NCBI GenBank assembly: GCA_963576785.1
Contig: OY756139.1
Location: forward strand, 4,650,001-4,714,000
DNA from: Chlorophyllum brunneum
Taxonomy: Eukaryota; Basidiomycota; Agaricomycetes; Agaricales; Agaricaceae
Direction of reading: 5' to 3'
Length of the DNA: 64,000 nucleotides
Below are positions 1-12,637 of the stretch, in pieces. The notes beneath the pieces were generated by a model, which was given only the letters and a program-made list of their open reading frames with translations, searched no databases and was not told the DNA's origin. Position numbers and translations under genes: made by a program. Each line of letters begins with the position of its first letter. Position 1 is the stretch's first letter.

Positions 1-3000
1 AGTCACCATCCTTAATGCTGATGGAACCACCAATGGACAAGGACAAGCTACCTATAATGCTGTTCTTAGACTCACCATAGACAGACAACAAATGATTCTA
101 AAACCAAGAATCATTGGACTAGGAATGCCATGCCTAATCTTAGGAATGCCCTGGCTATTGCAATTCAACCCAGAAGTCAATTGGTCAAGGAAAACTATGA
201 AATGGAGAACCCCATTTATCAACAACCCCCAGCTCAACTGCCTCATCACCTCCATGGATAACAGTGCAAATGAAACTGAACAAGTAAACCACATCTACCT
301 TAAACCTGCCACATTCGAAGAAATAAACTTCAAAGCCAATGCCTCCCAGTTTATTGCCCAGCAATATGGAGAGAAAAGAGAGACCAACCCTCTGAAAATT
401 GTACCAGCCAATTTTCATGACTACCTCAATATATTTAGCAAACAAGCTGCTTCACAATACCCACCTACCTGACCATGGGATCACAAGATTGAGATGAAAG
501 AATCTTTTGAACCAAAAACTGGACCCACCTATCAACTATCACCCCAAGAGACCAATGAACTCAATAAATTCATTGAGGAGAACCTAGCCAAAGGTTACAT
601 TTGATGATTGAAATCACCTATGGCCTCACCTTTCTTCTTTGTAGGGAAGAAAGATGGAAAACTCTGCCTATGTCAAGACTATCAATATCTCAATAGTCAC
701 ACCATCAAGAACACATACCCGATTCCACTCATTTTGTCATTACTCAACAAACTCAAAGGATTAAATTGGTTCACCAAACTTGATGTATGCGCTGGATACA
801 ACAATATCTGCATCCGAAAAGGCAATGAATGGAAAGCTGCATTCAGAACACCAAAAGGCCTATATGAACCAACTGTGATGTTCTTTGGGATGTGCAACTC
901 CCCAGCCACTTTCCAATCCATGATGGACCACATATTCCACCCCCTGATCAACAAAGGAGGAGTCCTTGTATACATGGATGATATTCTCATACATGCAAAA
1001 ACACAAGAAGAACTCTGACACCTTATCCATGAAGTATTAAAACTACTTTGTGAACATGACCTATTTCTCAAGCCCGAGAAATGTGAATTCGAGAAACAAT
1101 GCCTCAAGTACCTTGGTGCTGTAATCTCCCCATCATCCATTAAAATGGATGCAGCCAAACTTGAAGGAATCAAGAATTGGCCAGTACCCAAAACGACCTG
1201 CAATATGCAAAAATTTATTGGATTCTGCAACTTCTACAGAAGATTCATCAAGAATTATGCACAACATGCTGCACTGCTAAACTTCCTCATGTCCAAAAAT
1301 GTTAAATTCCATTGGACCAATGAGCACCAAGCCACCTTCGAAGATCTGAAGAAATACTTCATGGAGAAGCCTATTTTGATTGTGCCAGATCCTGACAAAC
1401 CCTTTGAAATCGAAACTGATGCCTCTGTATATGCCTCAGGAGCTGTCCTCACCCAACGCAATGATAATGGAGTAAAGCACCCGATTGCCTTTATCTCCAG
1501 AGCATTCAACTTGACAGAACAAAACTACCACTGCTCAGAGCAAGAATGGCTAGCTATCATATGAGCCTTAAAAGAATGGCGCCACCATTTGGAAGGAGCC
1601 AAACATGAATTCACTGTATGGAGTGATCACGAGAACTTATTCCGATTCAAGGAACCCCAAACCCTTAATTGACGCCAAGCCCATTGGGCAGCCTATATGG
1701 AATGCTTCAAACCTCAGCTGAAGGTTAAGCATATACCTGGCCAAAAGAATGGCCCAGCCAATGCATTATCATGATGACCTGACCACACTCCTGATGACAA
1801 AGACAACCAGGAAGTGACCATATTTGACAATACCATAGTGCACCTCCTCACTGAGGCTGATCTTGACAAAGTACATCAACATCGTGATATGATCAACCCT
1901 GATCTTGATGAGACACCCAATGGTGATCTCCCACACAATGCTGACTGAGTCATCATTCCAAATGACCCTGGATTGAAACACTGGATCACTGAACATGCCC
2001 ACAATGCCTTACCAAACCTCCACCCAGGAGCAGCAGCTACCCTATCCAAGATACTGGATTACACCTATTGGCCAGGAATCAAGGACTATGTCTATGAATA
2101 TGTCACTGGATGCCCAAAGTGCCAGCAATTCAAGATTAACCATCATCCAATGAAGCCACCACTACAACCTATTCCCACCCCCAAGTTGACCCATCCATTT
2201 TCCCAGATATCAATGGACCTTATCACTGATTTCCCCCTGTCCCAAGGATATGATTGTATTTTATCCATAGTGGACCATGGCTTATTGAAGGGGATAATTC
2301 TAGTGCCAACTACCAAAAGTGCTGATGCACAACAGATTGCACAGCTATTGGTTGACCACCTCTTTGCCAAATATGGCATACCTGACAAGATCATCTCCAA
2401 CCAAGATCTGTGATTTACTGCCAAAGTGATGTAAGAATTCTATAAACTACTTAACATCAACCCTGCCTATTCAACAGCCTATCACTCACAAACTGACAGA
2501 TCAACCAAATGGATCAATCAGGAAATCAAGCTATATTTAGCACTTGCCACTTCAGCTCAACCAAATGATTGGGCAAAGTTCCTCTCACTCTATGAATTTG
2601 CTCATAACAACCACCTCCATGCTGGACAAAAGGAGTCACCTTTCCAGCTACTCTATGGCTATGCACCAAAAGCATTTCCCACTACTCTGGAACCAACAAA
2701 TGTCCCTGCCACCGAGGATCACCTCAAGAAACTATCCAACACTCAATATCGAGCCCTCAAAGCACACAACCATGCCCATGAAATCATGGCCAAACAAACT
2801 GCAAATTATAGGTTACCAAACTTTAACAAAGGGGATAAAGTTTGGCTAGAAAACAAACACCTACCAATAAACTTCGCAAATAGGAAAATTGCCCAAAGAA
2901 GGGAAGGACCTTTCACAATCATCAAGAAGATCTCACCCATTGTGTTTCAGCTAAAATTACCTGAAACGTGAAAGATCTATAACAAGTTTCATGCCTCTCT

Positions 3001-3247
3001 TCTTACCCCTGCAATTGAAGACACGATCTATGGACAACACACATCTCAACCCCTCCCTCTCCTTGTTGATGATCAAGAAGAATATGAAGTCGAGGCCATT
3101 CTCCACCATAAAAGGGTAAATAATTGTTTCAGATACCTAATCAAGTGGAAAGGCTATCACACTTCTGAAAATTCATGGGAACCTGCATCAAACCTCCGAA
3201 ACACAAAGGATATACTCGAAACCTATAAAAGAGCTCACAATATCTGA
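1..3247 (+). mobile_element. Ty3/gypsy chromovirus pol, decayed, 5' end outside window
   Basis: One reading frame (codons starting at position 2) runs 3.2 kb without any frameshift. In order it encodes the end of a retropepsin-like protease (ILGMPWL near 130-160), a reverse transcriptase with the YMDD catalytic box near 970, RNase H (ETDAS near 1410), an integrase with CPKC zinc-ligand and D..E-type core (about 1970-2700), and a C-terminal chromodomain (LIKWKGY...SWEP near 3140-3185). This order is that of chromoviruses, whose chromodomain directs integration into heterochromatin. Twelve internal stops interrupt the frame (470, 602, 605, 1016, 1562, 1670, 1772, 1775, 1946, 2411, 2432, 2969): eleven are TGA and one TAA, most where related elements carry arginine. 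The copy is inactive. gag and the left LTR would lie before the window; I could not recognise a right LTR after the chromodomain. Confidence 0.93.
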
Positions 3248-3679
3248 ACTCCCCATGTCTCTCAATGCTTCCAATACCCACCCAGCCTCAGCACCAGCCA
3301 CCACAGCTACCATTATCAATACTACCGAAATCGCTGCCAACATCATCAATGGACCGCCTGTATTGCCAGACCTTGATGATATCCTCCACTCATTGCCCAA
3401 GTATTCCATCACTCTCAACAATGAGGAATTTATCCAGCCCATTGGATTACAGCTGCATACCATCCCTCCCCTACTTGATATTGAATCCGCATGCAACACC
3501 GCCTGCCTACAACTTCGAAACACTATCAAAAGACAACTATCTGATTGCCACCCTGATCTATGAGGGGATAACACATCTGTTGCCCATTGCAACAAATACA
3601 GGAATTCGCTTGCTGCTTGCCTCCATAATATGCAAATGCTTAGTTGATACACCTATGCCATACAACAAAGCTATGACAT
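3248..3679 (+). other. Unassigned tail between chromovirus and LINE fragment
   Basis: An open stretch at 3255-3563 could encode about 100 residues, but I do not recognise it and it lies in a different frame from the pol. It may be the tail or 3' untranslated part of the chromovirus. No long terminal repeat, tRNA or known gene is visible. Confidence 0.4.
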
Positions 3680-4006
3680 CCATGTCACCCAATTCTTCCC
3701 CTCCCTCAACCATAACCTCCTTACCAACATCCTCACTCAGCAAGGATTTCCTCCTCAAATTGCAGGATTCTTCAATAATTATCTCTAAGAATACCGCACT
3801 ACCTACCTGTGGAACAACAAAAGTTCCCCTGAATTCAACACAGCAGTAGGAGTAGGTCAAGGCTTGGCCCTTAGCCCTATTCTATCTGCCCTTTATCTTG
3901 CCCCCCTTCTTCGAATATTCGACATACATATGGAGGAATACTGCAACAAATGGGACTTTGACATTTTATCATTTGTGGATGATGGTACCCTTGTCGCTCA
4001 ATCCCT
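3680..4006 (+). mobile_element. LINE reverse-transcriptase fragment, plus strand
   Basis: This piece encodes the RT palm of a non-LTR retrotransposon: QFFPSLNH, then GVGQG, then the FVDDG catalytic box near 3974. It is closely similar, in inverted orientation, to 6290-6620 of the neighbouring minus-strand LINE; many 20-30 base stretches match and the overall identity by eye is about 85-90%. Both copies share a TAA after NNYL, so that stop is older than their split. The fragment ends abruptly at the T-rich run at 4006-4028, which is best read as the poly(A) tail of the second LINE inserted here. Confidence 0.8.
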
Positions 4007-7000
4007 TTTTATTTTTTTTTATTTTTTTAAATCAACAATTTATATAGTGGTGCTTGATCGCAGTCTGCATGTACATACATACACAGGTAGAACATACAGA
4101 ATGTTCAGAGCAAGGAAAGTAAACTAATAAGTACACTAACCCCATGAGACTCGACGCCATCTAGTGTGTACACTAGAGAGATGTTTGGTACCTAAGTTGA
4201 TCAGTGGGAAAGAGAGATAGAAGGAATTCGGGAAAGAGAGAGTGAGAGAGAGAGAAATTGATAGAAACTATCGACTCGCAATCACAAGGGGGAACAACAA
4301 ATGGTACTAGCATTTTGCCCAGACACCATGGGAATGATGGATATTGAATGAAAACTATGTAAAATAGTAGATGAGCGGGATGGGAGAGATAGAGAAATGA
4401 AATTGAAATCCATAACTGGGGAAGCATAAGAAAAATTTAAAAGAAGAAAGGACTCACGCGGGTGCGGACCCAAACCTCTGATGGACTTGATGACAATGTA
4501 ATGGAGGTATTGAACCAGCATGGATATGAGGGCATACAGGCTCCAGAGGGAAGCTGAATGTAGAGGGGTTGCGATGCAAGAAATTGACAAGTGTTTTGAT
4601 AGTGTCAACACCAAAGTGGTGATTGAAGTTGTTACAACAATAGAGGATGTGCGACCTAGTTTGGACCATTTGATTGGCGCAGTGGTGACAAGATAAATCC
4701 TCATTGGGGAAGAACCAAAGTTGGTATTCACCAATAGGGGCGTGGCATAGGATGGCGCAACACATTCTTGCAAAGAGCTGTGGCTGGTATCCACATTCTC
4801 ATATCCATGGACTGGACTTGGTGTGCGACAGTAAAGCAGAGGCCCCATTCACTCGCACTGGAAGGTGGAGGAAAGAGCTACCGCTGTATTTCTTGAACCC
4901 AAACATGGCCTGCCATGTGTGGATGGTGCGTTTGGCGGACTTCTTGCATAGGTAGGCAATTGAGTTGGGTACTCGGTGATTTCTACCCTGGTTGGGCCAG
5001 GCAACTGTCTGAATCCAGTCATGTGTGGCTTTTTGTATTCCGTACTTACACTTCGACGGAGTGTGATAAAACAAGAGGCGGTGTTGGTCAGACTTGTTGA
5101 ACCAAGTCAAGAGCACCTTTGAGGTGAGGAGAGGCTGTGAGGGAGTTGGTAAACACATGGATGTGTTCAACCTGGTCATAGTCATCAGTGGCAAGTACTT
5201 TGGTAATTCCTAGGTATTGTGCCACCAGTTCTGTGTCAGTCGACGTTGTTCCTCTAAGTCTCTTCATGATAGAACTTCCTCCATCTAGGTGCTGAATAGT
5301 AGCTGCTGCCATGAACTGGCCAGCGAGCAGGTTGGGGTTGGGGTGGACAGAGCCATCTGTGCCAATAATGATGGACTTGAAGTCCATCATCGCATTCGTT
5401 GTTACATTGTCCCAAAGTGTCTTTGAGAGGTGGGGGTTGTCCCAGTTGAATCCTATAAAAGATACATTAGTATGGAAGCGGTCAAGTAACCTACATCCAG
5501 GCCAGAGAGTTTTAGAAACAGAGTTAAAAGATTCTACATAACGAGTCTCGGGGGTAGGGTGGGAAATGTCCATCACAGCTCCAAGCATCTTCTTCTTCTG
5601 AATCTCTGTGAAATTCTTGATGTGAAGTCAATGGGGGAAAGAATGATATTCCTTTGTCAATCTTGCCAGCACGTGTTCATCATCCAATGTGTGAAGCCTC
5701 AATGTTTGTTGTTCAGCCAGCTTTCGGAGATGGAGTTTAATGGGCATGAGTCCCACCAGGGACTCAATGCCGCCAGTGGGAGATGTTTGGAAGACCCCTG
5801 TGATCCAGAGGGCCGCCCATTGTTGCATTTTATTGAGGATTTCACAAGTACCTTTTGTTTGTGACTTGTCATGAAACCATAATTGATATCCGTATGTTGC
5901 CACTGGTATGACACACAAATGGTATAGTAGTCTTTTGTTGCTAGGGGACAGACTACGTATGGAGTTTCCTAGCATTTTCATCGCCTTGATCAAGGATATT
6001 GCCTTGGCGGAATAGTAACGGACATGCTCCTTGAAGGTTAACGTCCTGTCAAAGTAGAAACCAAGGTAATGCCAGTGGGTTTTCAGCTTGAGGGGGGTAT
6101 GACCAGTGAATGGAGGGGATCCCAAATCGATGGAGGGATTGGAGTCCTGTCTTGCATGTGTGAAGTGAAAGACTTCAGACTTGCTGTGTTCAATCACTAA
6201 GCCAAATTCATTCATGAGCTACTCCATTTTGCAATACATGTGTTGGAGTATCTCAATGTTTCTTTCGAGGGACAGGGATTGAGCAACAAGGGTACCATCA
6301 TCCACAAATGTTAAGACATCAAAGTCCCATTTGTTGTGGTGTTCCTCCATATGTACATCAAATATTCGAAGGAGGGGGGCGAGATAAAGGGTGGAGAGAA
6401 TAGGGCTAAGGGCTGAGCCTTGACCTACTCCCACTGCCATGTCGAATTCAGGGGAACTTTTGTTGTTCCATAGGTAGGTAGTGTGGCATTCTTAGAGATA
6501 ATTATTGAAGAATCCTGCGATTTGAGGAGGAAATCCTTGCCAAGTGAGGATGTTGGTAAGGAGGTCGTGGTTGAGGGAGGGGAAGAATTGGGCCACATCG
6601 AATGCAAGCACCAATGTTTTCTTTTTCTTTGTCCATGCTCCCTGGATGATGTGAGTAAGGAATAGGCTGGCATCTTTGGTGGACCATTGACGGATAGCTC
6701 CCAGTTGGTGAGGGTGGAGAACTTTAAATTTCACTGCCTCGAATTGGAGTCATTTGGCCAGCATTTTCTCTATTAGCTTGCCAAACGTATTGAGAAGGAT
6801 GATGGGTCTGAAAGCCTTTGGAGTGGAGTAGTTGGGTTTGTTGGGTTTGGGGATGATTACCAACACTGATTTTTTGAAGTGTGAGGGCCAGTGTCCAAGG
6901 GACAGGCATACGCAGCTGATTCAGAGGAAGAGATTGGCACAAGTATCGATGGCGACAATCTGTTTGAGGTATGACCAGGATAAATGGTTGGGGCTGGGGG

Positions 7001-7830
7001 TGGAAGAATTTGAGGTATCTTTGAGTGATTCTCTCATTTCTAGGAGAGAGAAATCAACCCAAGTCCTATTCTGCATACTTGTAGGCAGTGGAAGTTCTTC
7101 CAGGATCACTGTGTTAACTGGTCTGTCTTGGGCCGAGTTATAGTGTTGGTCAAGGGCCATCCATAGATTGTCCATGGTAAGACAAGGTCGACCATTGTGG
7201 CAAATGGCTTCAGTAGCCAGGAGAGCGTGTCCTTTTACCCACAGCATGAGATCCCATGGGCGTTGATTATTGACCGAGATTTCTTGTATCTTCTTGTCAA
7301 AATAGGCCCTTTTTGTTTTCCTTGTGGTCTTCCGAAAGGTGTTCCATTTGCGTTTGTTCTTATGGTCCACATGGTGAGTTGCAAGAGCCTCAGAGCATTC
7401 TACGTTCCACCAGGTCTTAGACCTAGTGGTGATTTTGGTCTTCTTTGTGTTGCAATTCCAGGACCTGTCAAATAAAACTCCCAATTCAGCAACAGCTCTC
7501 TCCAGCTCATCTACATCATTCATTGGCCAGTTCTTGTTGTTTATCCCCTCTGTGATATCCATCAGGAATTTGGTTTCCTCTTCCAACTCTTTAGGAATTG
7601 TCAATCTTTCAATGACAACATCCATTTGTGGAATGGGAATTCTGATTAGAAGGGGGGCATGATCTGAGTTATATCAATCGCCTTCCTGGATAGCATGGGT
7701 GGGGATATACAGTAACACTCCTGATACAAACAACAGGTCGATGACTGTGTCTGGTAGGTTGGGGTCTGAAGCGTAGTGTGTTGGTTTGGCTGCAGATGGA
7801 AGTGGGAGTATGGTGAAGTATATAAAAGGT
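4007..7830 (-). mobile_element. 5'-truncated LINE (APE endonuclease - RT - RNase H - zinc knuckle)
   Basis: Read on the minus strand from 7830 down, it encodes the C-terminal part of an APE-type endonuclease (VIDLLF then SDHAPL near 7655-7760), a linker, a reverse transcriptase (AFDVAQFFPS near 6590, GVGQGSALSP near 6420, FVDDG near 6300), an RNase H (GTDGS near 5360, TELVA near 5230) and a Cys/His zinc knuckle (CHHC...H...CC near 4690-4620). The coding frame is shared from 7625 to 5088, then shifts by one near 5100. In-frame stops include TGA where arginine is expected. A 3' untranslated stretch with a GA-rich microsatellite (4200-4255) leads to the A-rich tail, seen as T-runs at 4006-4028. 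The N-terminal half of the endonuclease and any ORF1 are missing, as usual for 5' truncation. The domain set resembles fungal Tad/I-like LINEs; the clade is inferred. No clear target-site duplication was found. Confidence 0.85.
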
Positions 7831-7845
7831 ACTTAACACAGAATT

Positions 7846-8720
7846 GACCAGGACTTATTGCAATACCAATAAATGTGTTCCCTTTCCCCTCTCCCCCATG
7901 TTATTCCTCTTTTCTATCATCAACCTCAGTGTTACTGTCACTGCCTTTCTGCTAATCCCATGGAATCATGCGCCAGAACCTCTGAATCATTATCTGGTGA
8001 TGGATGTGGTAGACTTTTCCCTCACAAATCATTGGAGGAACTCTGTGCTAAATGCCAGAAGCTAAATGGTATGCCTGAGGACAGTCAAGAATACAAAGTT
8101 TGGAAGGTATGATTTATGTTTGTTCTTTATTGCCTAGCAGTTATTCTAAGTAATGATTACATACAACAGAATATACTACAGTGGAATCAGTTACTTACTG
8201 TGGAAAATGCAAGCAACACTGCAGTAGTATCATGTCCAACTTGCTGGCTACTACTTTGACTAGTGAATCAGCTTCTGGAGTCAACCCTGGTACCACCTTT
8301 CCTCTCCAGACTAGAGGAGAGAATACTTGATCACAAGCAATGACAGTATGCTTAACTTGCCAGCCCCTTATCTTTGTTCTACTGACCAACTCCTCAGCTT
8401 CTCACCATATGACAGTAGGTTTAATGGCTGCAAAAGCTGTGGTAACACCCAATGACAATAAGATTATTGTAGAAGTTACAAAATGTCAAGTAAAGGCTGC
8501 AACCACTAGAGATGCAAATTCTACAAGTCTTGACTATGGAGTTTGGGAAAAACCTTGGAAGCAAAGCAACTACCTCTCTGGTACATGTTCTCTATATTCT
8601 TTTTGGAGTAATTTCTCATATATAGTATTATTGACAGAGGTACTTGATGATGCATTAGCAATGGTGAACCCTAACTGGTCAAAGGTGTATGGCATGTTGC
8701 TTGCAATGTGAGTCTATATT
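7846..8720 (+). pseudogene. Degraded cysteine-rich gene fragment
   Basis: An open segment at 7873-8112 encodes CX2C-type cysteines (ELCAKC). A good donor (GTATGA at 8109) and acceptor (near 8180) would join it to a segment with CGKCKQHC and then CLTC before a stop near 8710, with one in-frame TGA near 8330. Paired-cysteine modules like these occur in some large basidiomycete proteins with C-terminal kinase domains, but no kinase part is seen here, so that assignment is only a guess. The stretch from 8101 onward lacks CpG, and the TGA sits where a CGA arginine would fit. It is best read as a 3'-truncated, eroded gene piece inside the repeat island. Confidence 0.45.
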
Positions 8721-8739
8721 AACTTTCATCATTCATACC

Positions 8740-10062
8740 TCACTTACAAATATAATAGAGATGAAATTGAATTTCACTACTCTGGGAACAGAATATTTCC
8801 CCCTGGTACAAGAGGAAGGACAGTTGGAGAGGTGACTCCCAGTTATCTTGTGTTGGCAATCCCTGTCCATTATAGCTGGGAAGTAATGACTTCCAGTATA
8901 TGCATATAATATGCTCTTCTGGCACACCCTCTGGCACAGCTAGAATAGCCCAACAGAAGTAGGTCCAGATGGCAGACTCTGCATTGTGACAGAGTTCATG
9001 GCACCAGGTAGGTGTAGTGGGAAGACCATTCATCTGCACAAACTATCCTCATATGGGCCATCAAACTCTTTCATACATTGCAGGTGAATTGAACAATACA
9101 CATCACAAATACTATCAGCAAGCTCTGGTAATACAATGAAAGCTACATTGGGAGGCAGTAATGATTTCCCCATGTAAACAGCATGGGCAATGAAGATCGG
9201 TATGCCCTATTGATACCTTAGCCTCAAACACCTACAATGTCAGATGGAATTTATGACACTTCCAGGAGGATCAGAAGAACCAGGGAGTTTGCTACAACCA
9301 GAGTCAATAAGGAGGACGGAAGACCTGTGTTTGGGTTTCCTACATCCAACCATAAGCAATTGCAACTTGTGAAATGAGTTGTAGCATACTGAGTGTCAAG
9401 CAAATGCTCAATAAAGACAGAGGTTGCTGATGAGGACACCTCAGTCTGATCCTCCAGCAATTCAGGTCGGATTAGTATGTTCCATGGATTAATATCATGA
9501 TGAAGGATTTGGTGATCAACATATAGAGCTCAAGTGACTATGGAAACTGTAAGGAACTACAGGGATTGATCCAAGAACAGAACAGCGCACCCTCCAAGAG
9601 ATTATATGTCACATGAAAGACCTTTCTGGGAGTATCCAAGGCCATGAAATTGGCCCCATAATCTTGTAAGCCACTACAGAGCTTGATACGGTTATTGCCT
9701 TTGACTGCCCCCACGGCGCCAAGATAAGGCTTGGCTGGATATGTCGTGTCGAGGATTTGCCTTTCACTGGATGGACGCATAGTCCTGGTATACCTGTCTT
9801 TGATGACGACGTGAGGCACCACCTTTTCTGTGGGTTTGTAGGAAAAGAACATTGGATCGGCGACCAAAAAGGTCGCTTGGGTAATGACTATAGCAAACCG
9901 AATATGTCTTTCTGGCCCTGCGTGCGGGTATAAGGGGTACCACGTGTGTATCTGCCATAGGAGACTGGCTTTCTGGGCATAGTAACCTAAGGCGTGGCGT
10001 CCTGATTGTTCAAGGGTGCTTTGTCGTGGGCCTGGTTCCAGTATTATTAAGATCACAACCAA
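8740..10062 (-). pseudogene. FunK1-type protein kinase pseudogene A
   Basis: Related to the intact kinase at 10151-12637. The N-lobe is at 10062-9560, with the beta-3 lysine motif VIKDRY and the conserved FMALDTPRKV. The catalytic-loop region at 9540-9450 reads HHD in place of HRD and has a TGA where the intact gene has arginine just before GLYNDL. The C-lobe is at 9039-8740 (ESAIWTYFCW against ESAVWTCFCW in the intact copy). Arginines of the intact gene appear here as Cys, His or stop, and Asp as Asn: the pattern expected from C-to-T change at CpG. The amino-terminal third is absent. The right half keeps normal CpG content while the left half, next to the LINE, has almost none. Non-functional as a kinase. 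Confidence 0.8.
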
Positions 10063-10150
10063 TGGTACATCCTGTACATATTTAAAGATGTACGAGGCAG
10101 ACAGACATTTGACTATATCCGTATTATTACTCCGTACGAGCTTTCTTCGT

Positions 10151-12637
10151 CTAGCAAGAAGTGCGTGAGGTCATAGATGGATGTGATAGGTTGCAGAATA
10201 CGTACCGGGTGACCCTCCCCATCGTCCTTCTCCTGCTCTTCCTCATCATCATGCTTATCATCCTCCCCCGCCTCTTCATTATAATTCTCATCATCCTGAT
10301 TCTCGTCATTGTCGGCTCCTTGATCCTCCTTGTCCTCTTGGTGCCCTGGCTGGATCGCGACGAACGGAATATTGCACTACGACGAGATTCACTCTCGGAT
10401 GGTGATAAGAAAGTGGCACTGGGTCCAGGCTTGACGGACCTATGCTCGCTCGCTTTCTCCTTGTCCATGAAATCCGCATCTTTATTCTCGATAACAAAAT
10501 TGAGGATCAGACGTTGAAGCAGTTCATGAACGTATTCCGATTTTTGCCGGTTGGGGTCCTGAGCCCAGTGGTAGTCCGTGATTATTGCCTCTGCCATCCC
10601 TCCGAACAGTTTCCCGAGGGCTTCATACCCGGAATGTAAAACTTTGTCGCGAGATGAAAACGTATAGAGAAGCGACCCCCGCGAATCCTGCGTTGGCAAA
10701 CCCTGTCGAGGTCCATCATAGTTGGGAAGTAATGACTCCCAGTATGCACGTATAATAGGCTCATTTGGCGCACCCTCTGGCGCAGCTTGGATACCCCAGC
10801 AGAAGCAAGTCCAGACGGCAGATTCTGCATCATGACGGAGTTCATGTCGCCACGTAGTTGTAGCGGGAGGGGCATTCTTCCGCACAGACTCATCTTCATA
10901 CGGGCCATCAAACTCCTTCATACGTTGCGGGTGAATTGAGCTGTAGGCATCACGGATGCCATCAGTGAGCTTTGGCAAGGGGGTAAAAGGTAATCTAGAA
11001 GGCGGTAATGGTTCTCCAGCCTGAACAGCCCGGGCAATGAACATCGGTGTACCCTACTTACGTTTTTAGCGCGACATTATGATAAAGTAAGATGAGGCCT
11101 ACCGTACGCCCGTCCCCGGAAGGGTGGGGGTGGTCGAGCATTTTACTATAACCAAAGTCGATAAGAAGGATCGAAGTCTTGTGTTTCGGTTCGCTACGCG
11201 CAGCTGAAGTCAACTGCATGTCGTGAAATCTGTTACGACATACTCATTATTGAGCAAATGCTCAATGAAGACGGGAGATGCTGTTGCAGAGGTCTGTATC
11301 CCGTTTCCCGGAAATTCAGGACGGATCACGACGTTCCATGGGCTAATGTCACGGTGAAGAATGTTGAGATCATTGTAGAGACCCCGAGTGACTATAGAAA
11401 ACGTGAGGATAGGTATCAATCCATAACTAAACCCTTACCCTCTAAAAGATCATACATCGCATAAAGAAGCTTTCGCGGAGTATCCAAACCCATAAATTCG
11501 GTACCGTAATCTTGTTGGGGAATACGGGTCTTGACGCGATTGCCGCAGAGCGTCCCTTGAACCTCGGAACAGAACAGGGCTCTGACCACGCCAGGATATG
11601 GTCCACCTGAGTGTATCTTTGCAAGTATTTCCCCCTCGGTCAATCGACGCGCAAGCCTGGCGTACTGGTCTTTAATTACGAGCTCAACCACGACCGTGCC
11701 GGGGGGACTGTACACAAAGATATTGGACCGACGACCAAAGGGATCACTCGAGTAATGAAGACGACACGCCCGGTATTGCTTTCCGGCCACATCTACATCG
11801 AAGGCAATGTGTTCCGCGGGGCCCTTGTTGCTCAGTGTCCTCGATAAGGTTTTATCACGATTGGCGCCTTGGCCATCGTTAAGGTACTTTACAACAGCGG
11901 TTAGCAGTGGGACATAATCCTCCTGCTTCGAAAGCTCGAGTTTCCTGATCTCGTACGCATTGCATACGAGGAAGACGAGGTCATTATCGTTGACGAGAAG
12001 GCCAAGTGCTGAAATGAGGTCTGGTCGAGCCTCGAGGAGATATGCGGCGTAGGTAATAGCTTGGTCAATGCGCTGCTGACGGGTGCGGCCAGCGGAGCGG
12101 TATTCGATCGCCATTTCAACGGAGCCCCAATGATACTTCCCATTAGCTTCAACTAGAGGGAACTCTTTGTGGCAAGCTACGATATCTGGCCTGGAGAGCG
12201 TGGTGGTGGGGTGGTCAGCTAAGGAATTGTTACCACGGGCATGGAACTCGATATCTACAGCACAGTAAGAATAAATTCACCTTTCACATCGGTCAACAGA
12301 GTTGTGACGTACTTTTCACCTCGAACTCGTCCAAGATACCGTTCACGACACTCATAAACGCCGTCACTGATCCAAACGTTGCAGGCTTCTTTGTTGCCTG
12401 CTCTTCGTCTTTCTTCTCCCTCCTTGGTTTTTGGCCTTCTGGTTGCCCGTCCGTTTCCCCTTGCTCGTGCAAAGACGTTGGCGGCTCACTTCCAATAAGC
12501 TGATAGAATGCATCGAGCGCGATACTGCGAATGGGAGGTAGATTAGCAGCAACCGTTTCGCGATCGTGCCAGGGATACATTGCCGCAAGTGTGTCAACAG
12601 GTGAGCTTTCAGCAGGTGCAGTAGCGTTTGTAGACAT
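10151..12637 (-). CDS. FunK1-type fungal protein kinase, intact
   Basis: Predicted Ser/Thr-type kinase of the FunK1 family, which is greatly expanded in mushrooms and whose substrates are mostly unknown. Start ATG at 12637 (MSTNATAPAES). Exons can be joined in frame: introns at 12255-12312, 11392-11438, 11194-11243 and 11054-11102, each 47-58 bp with GT-AG ends. Seen in order: a PD-rich region with FHARGNNS and RPDIVA, the beta-3 lysine (ELVIKDQY), the catalytic loop HRDISPWN, the metal-binding DFG (LLIDFGYSK), then GTPMFIARAV and a C-lobe with ESAVWTCFCW. All key catalytic residues are present. The C-terminal end is uncertain: after KEKASEH one frame is basic and stops at 10151, while another, with an acidic Asp/Glu-rich tail at about 10200-10330, may be joined by one more intron. 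It lies between two broken relatives on the same strand. Confidence 0.85.

Noticed and set aside
3680..7830. Single LINE insertion inverted by twin priming
   Set aside because: The same RT region is present on both strands with sequence differences, so two copies are needed; twin priming gives non-overlapping halves.
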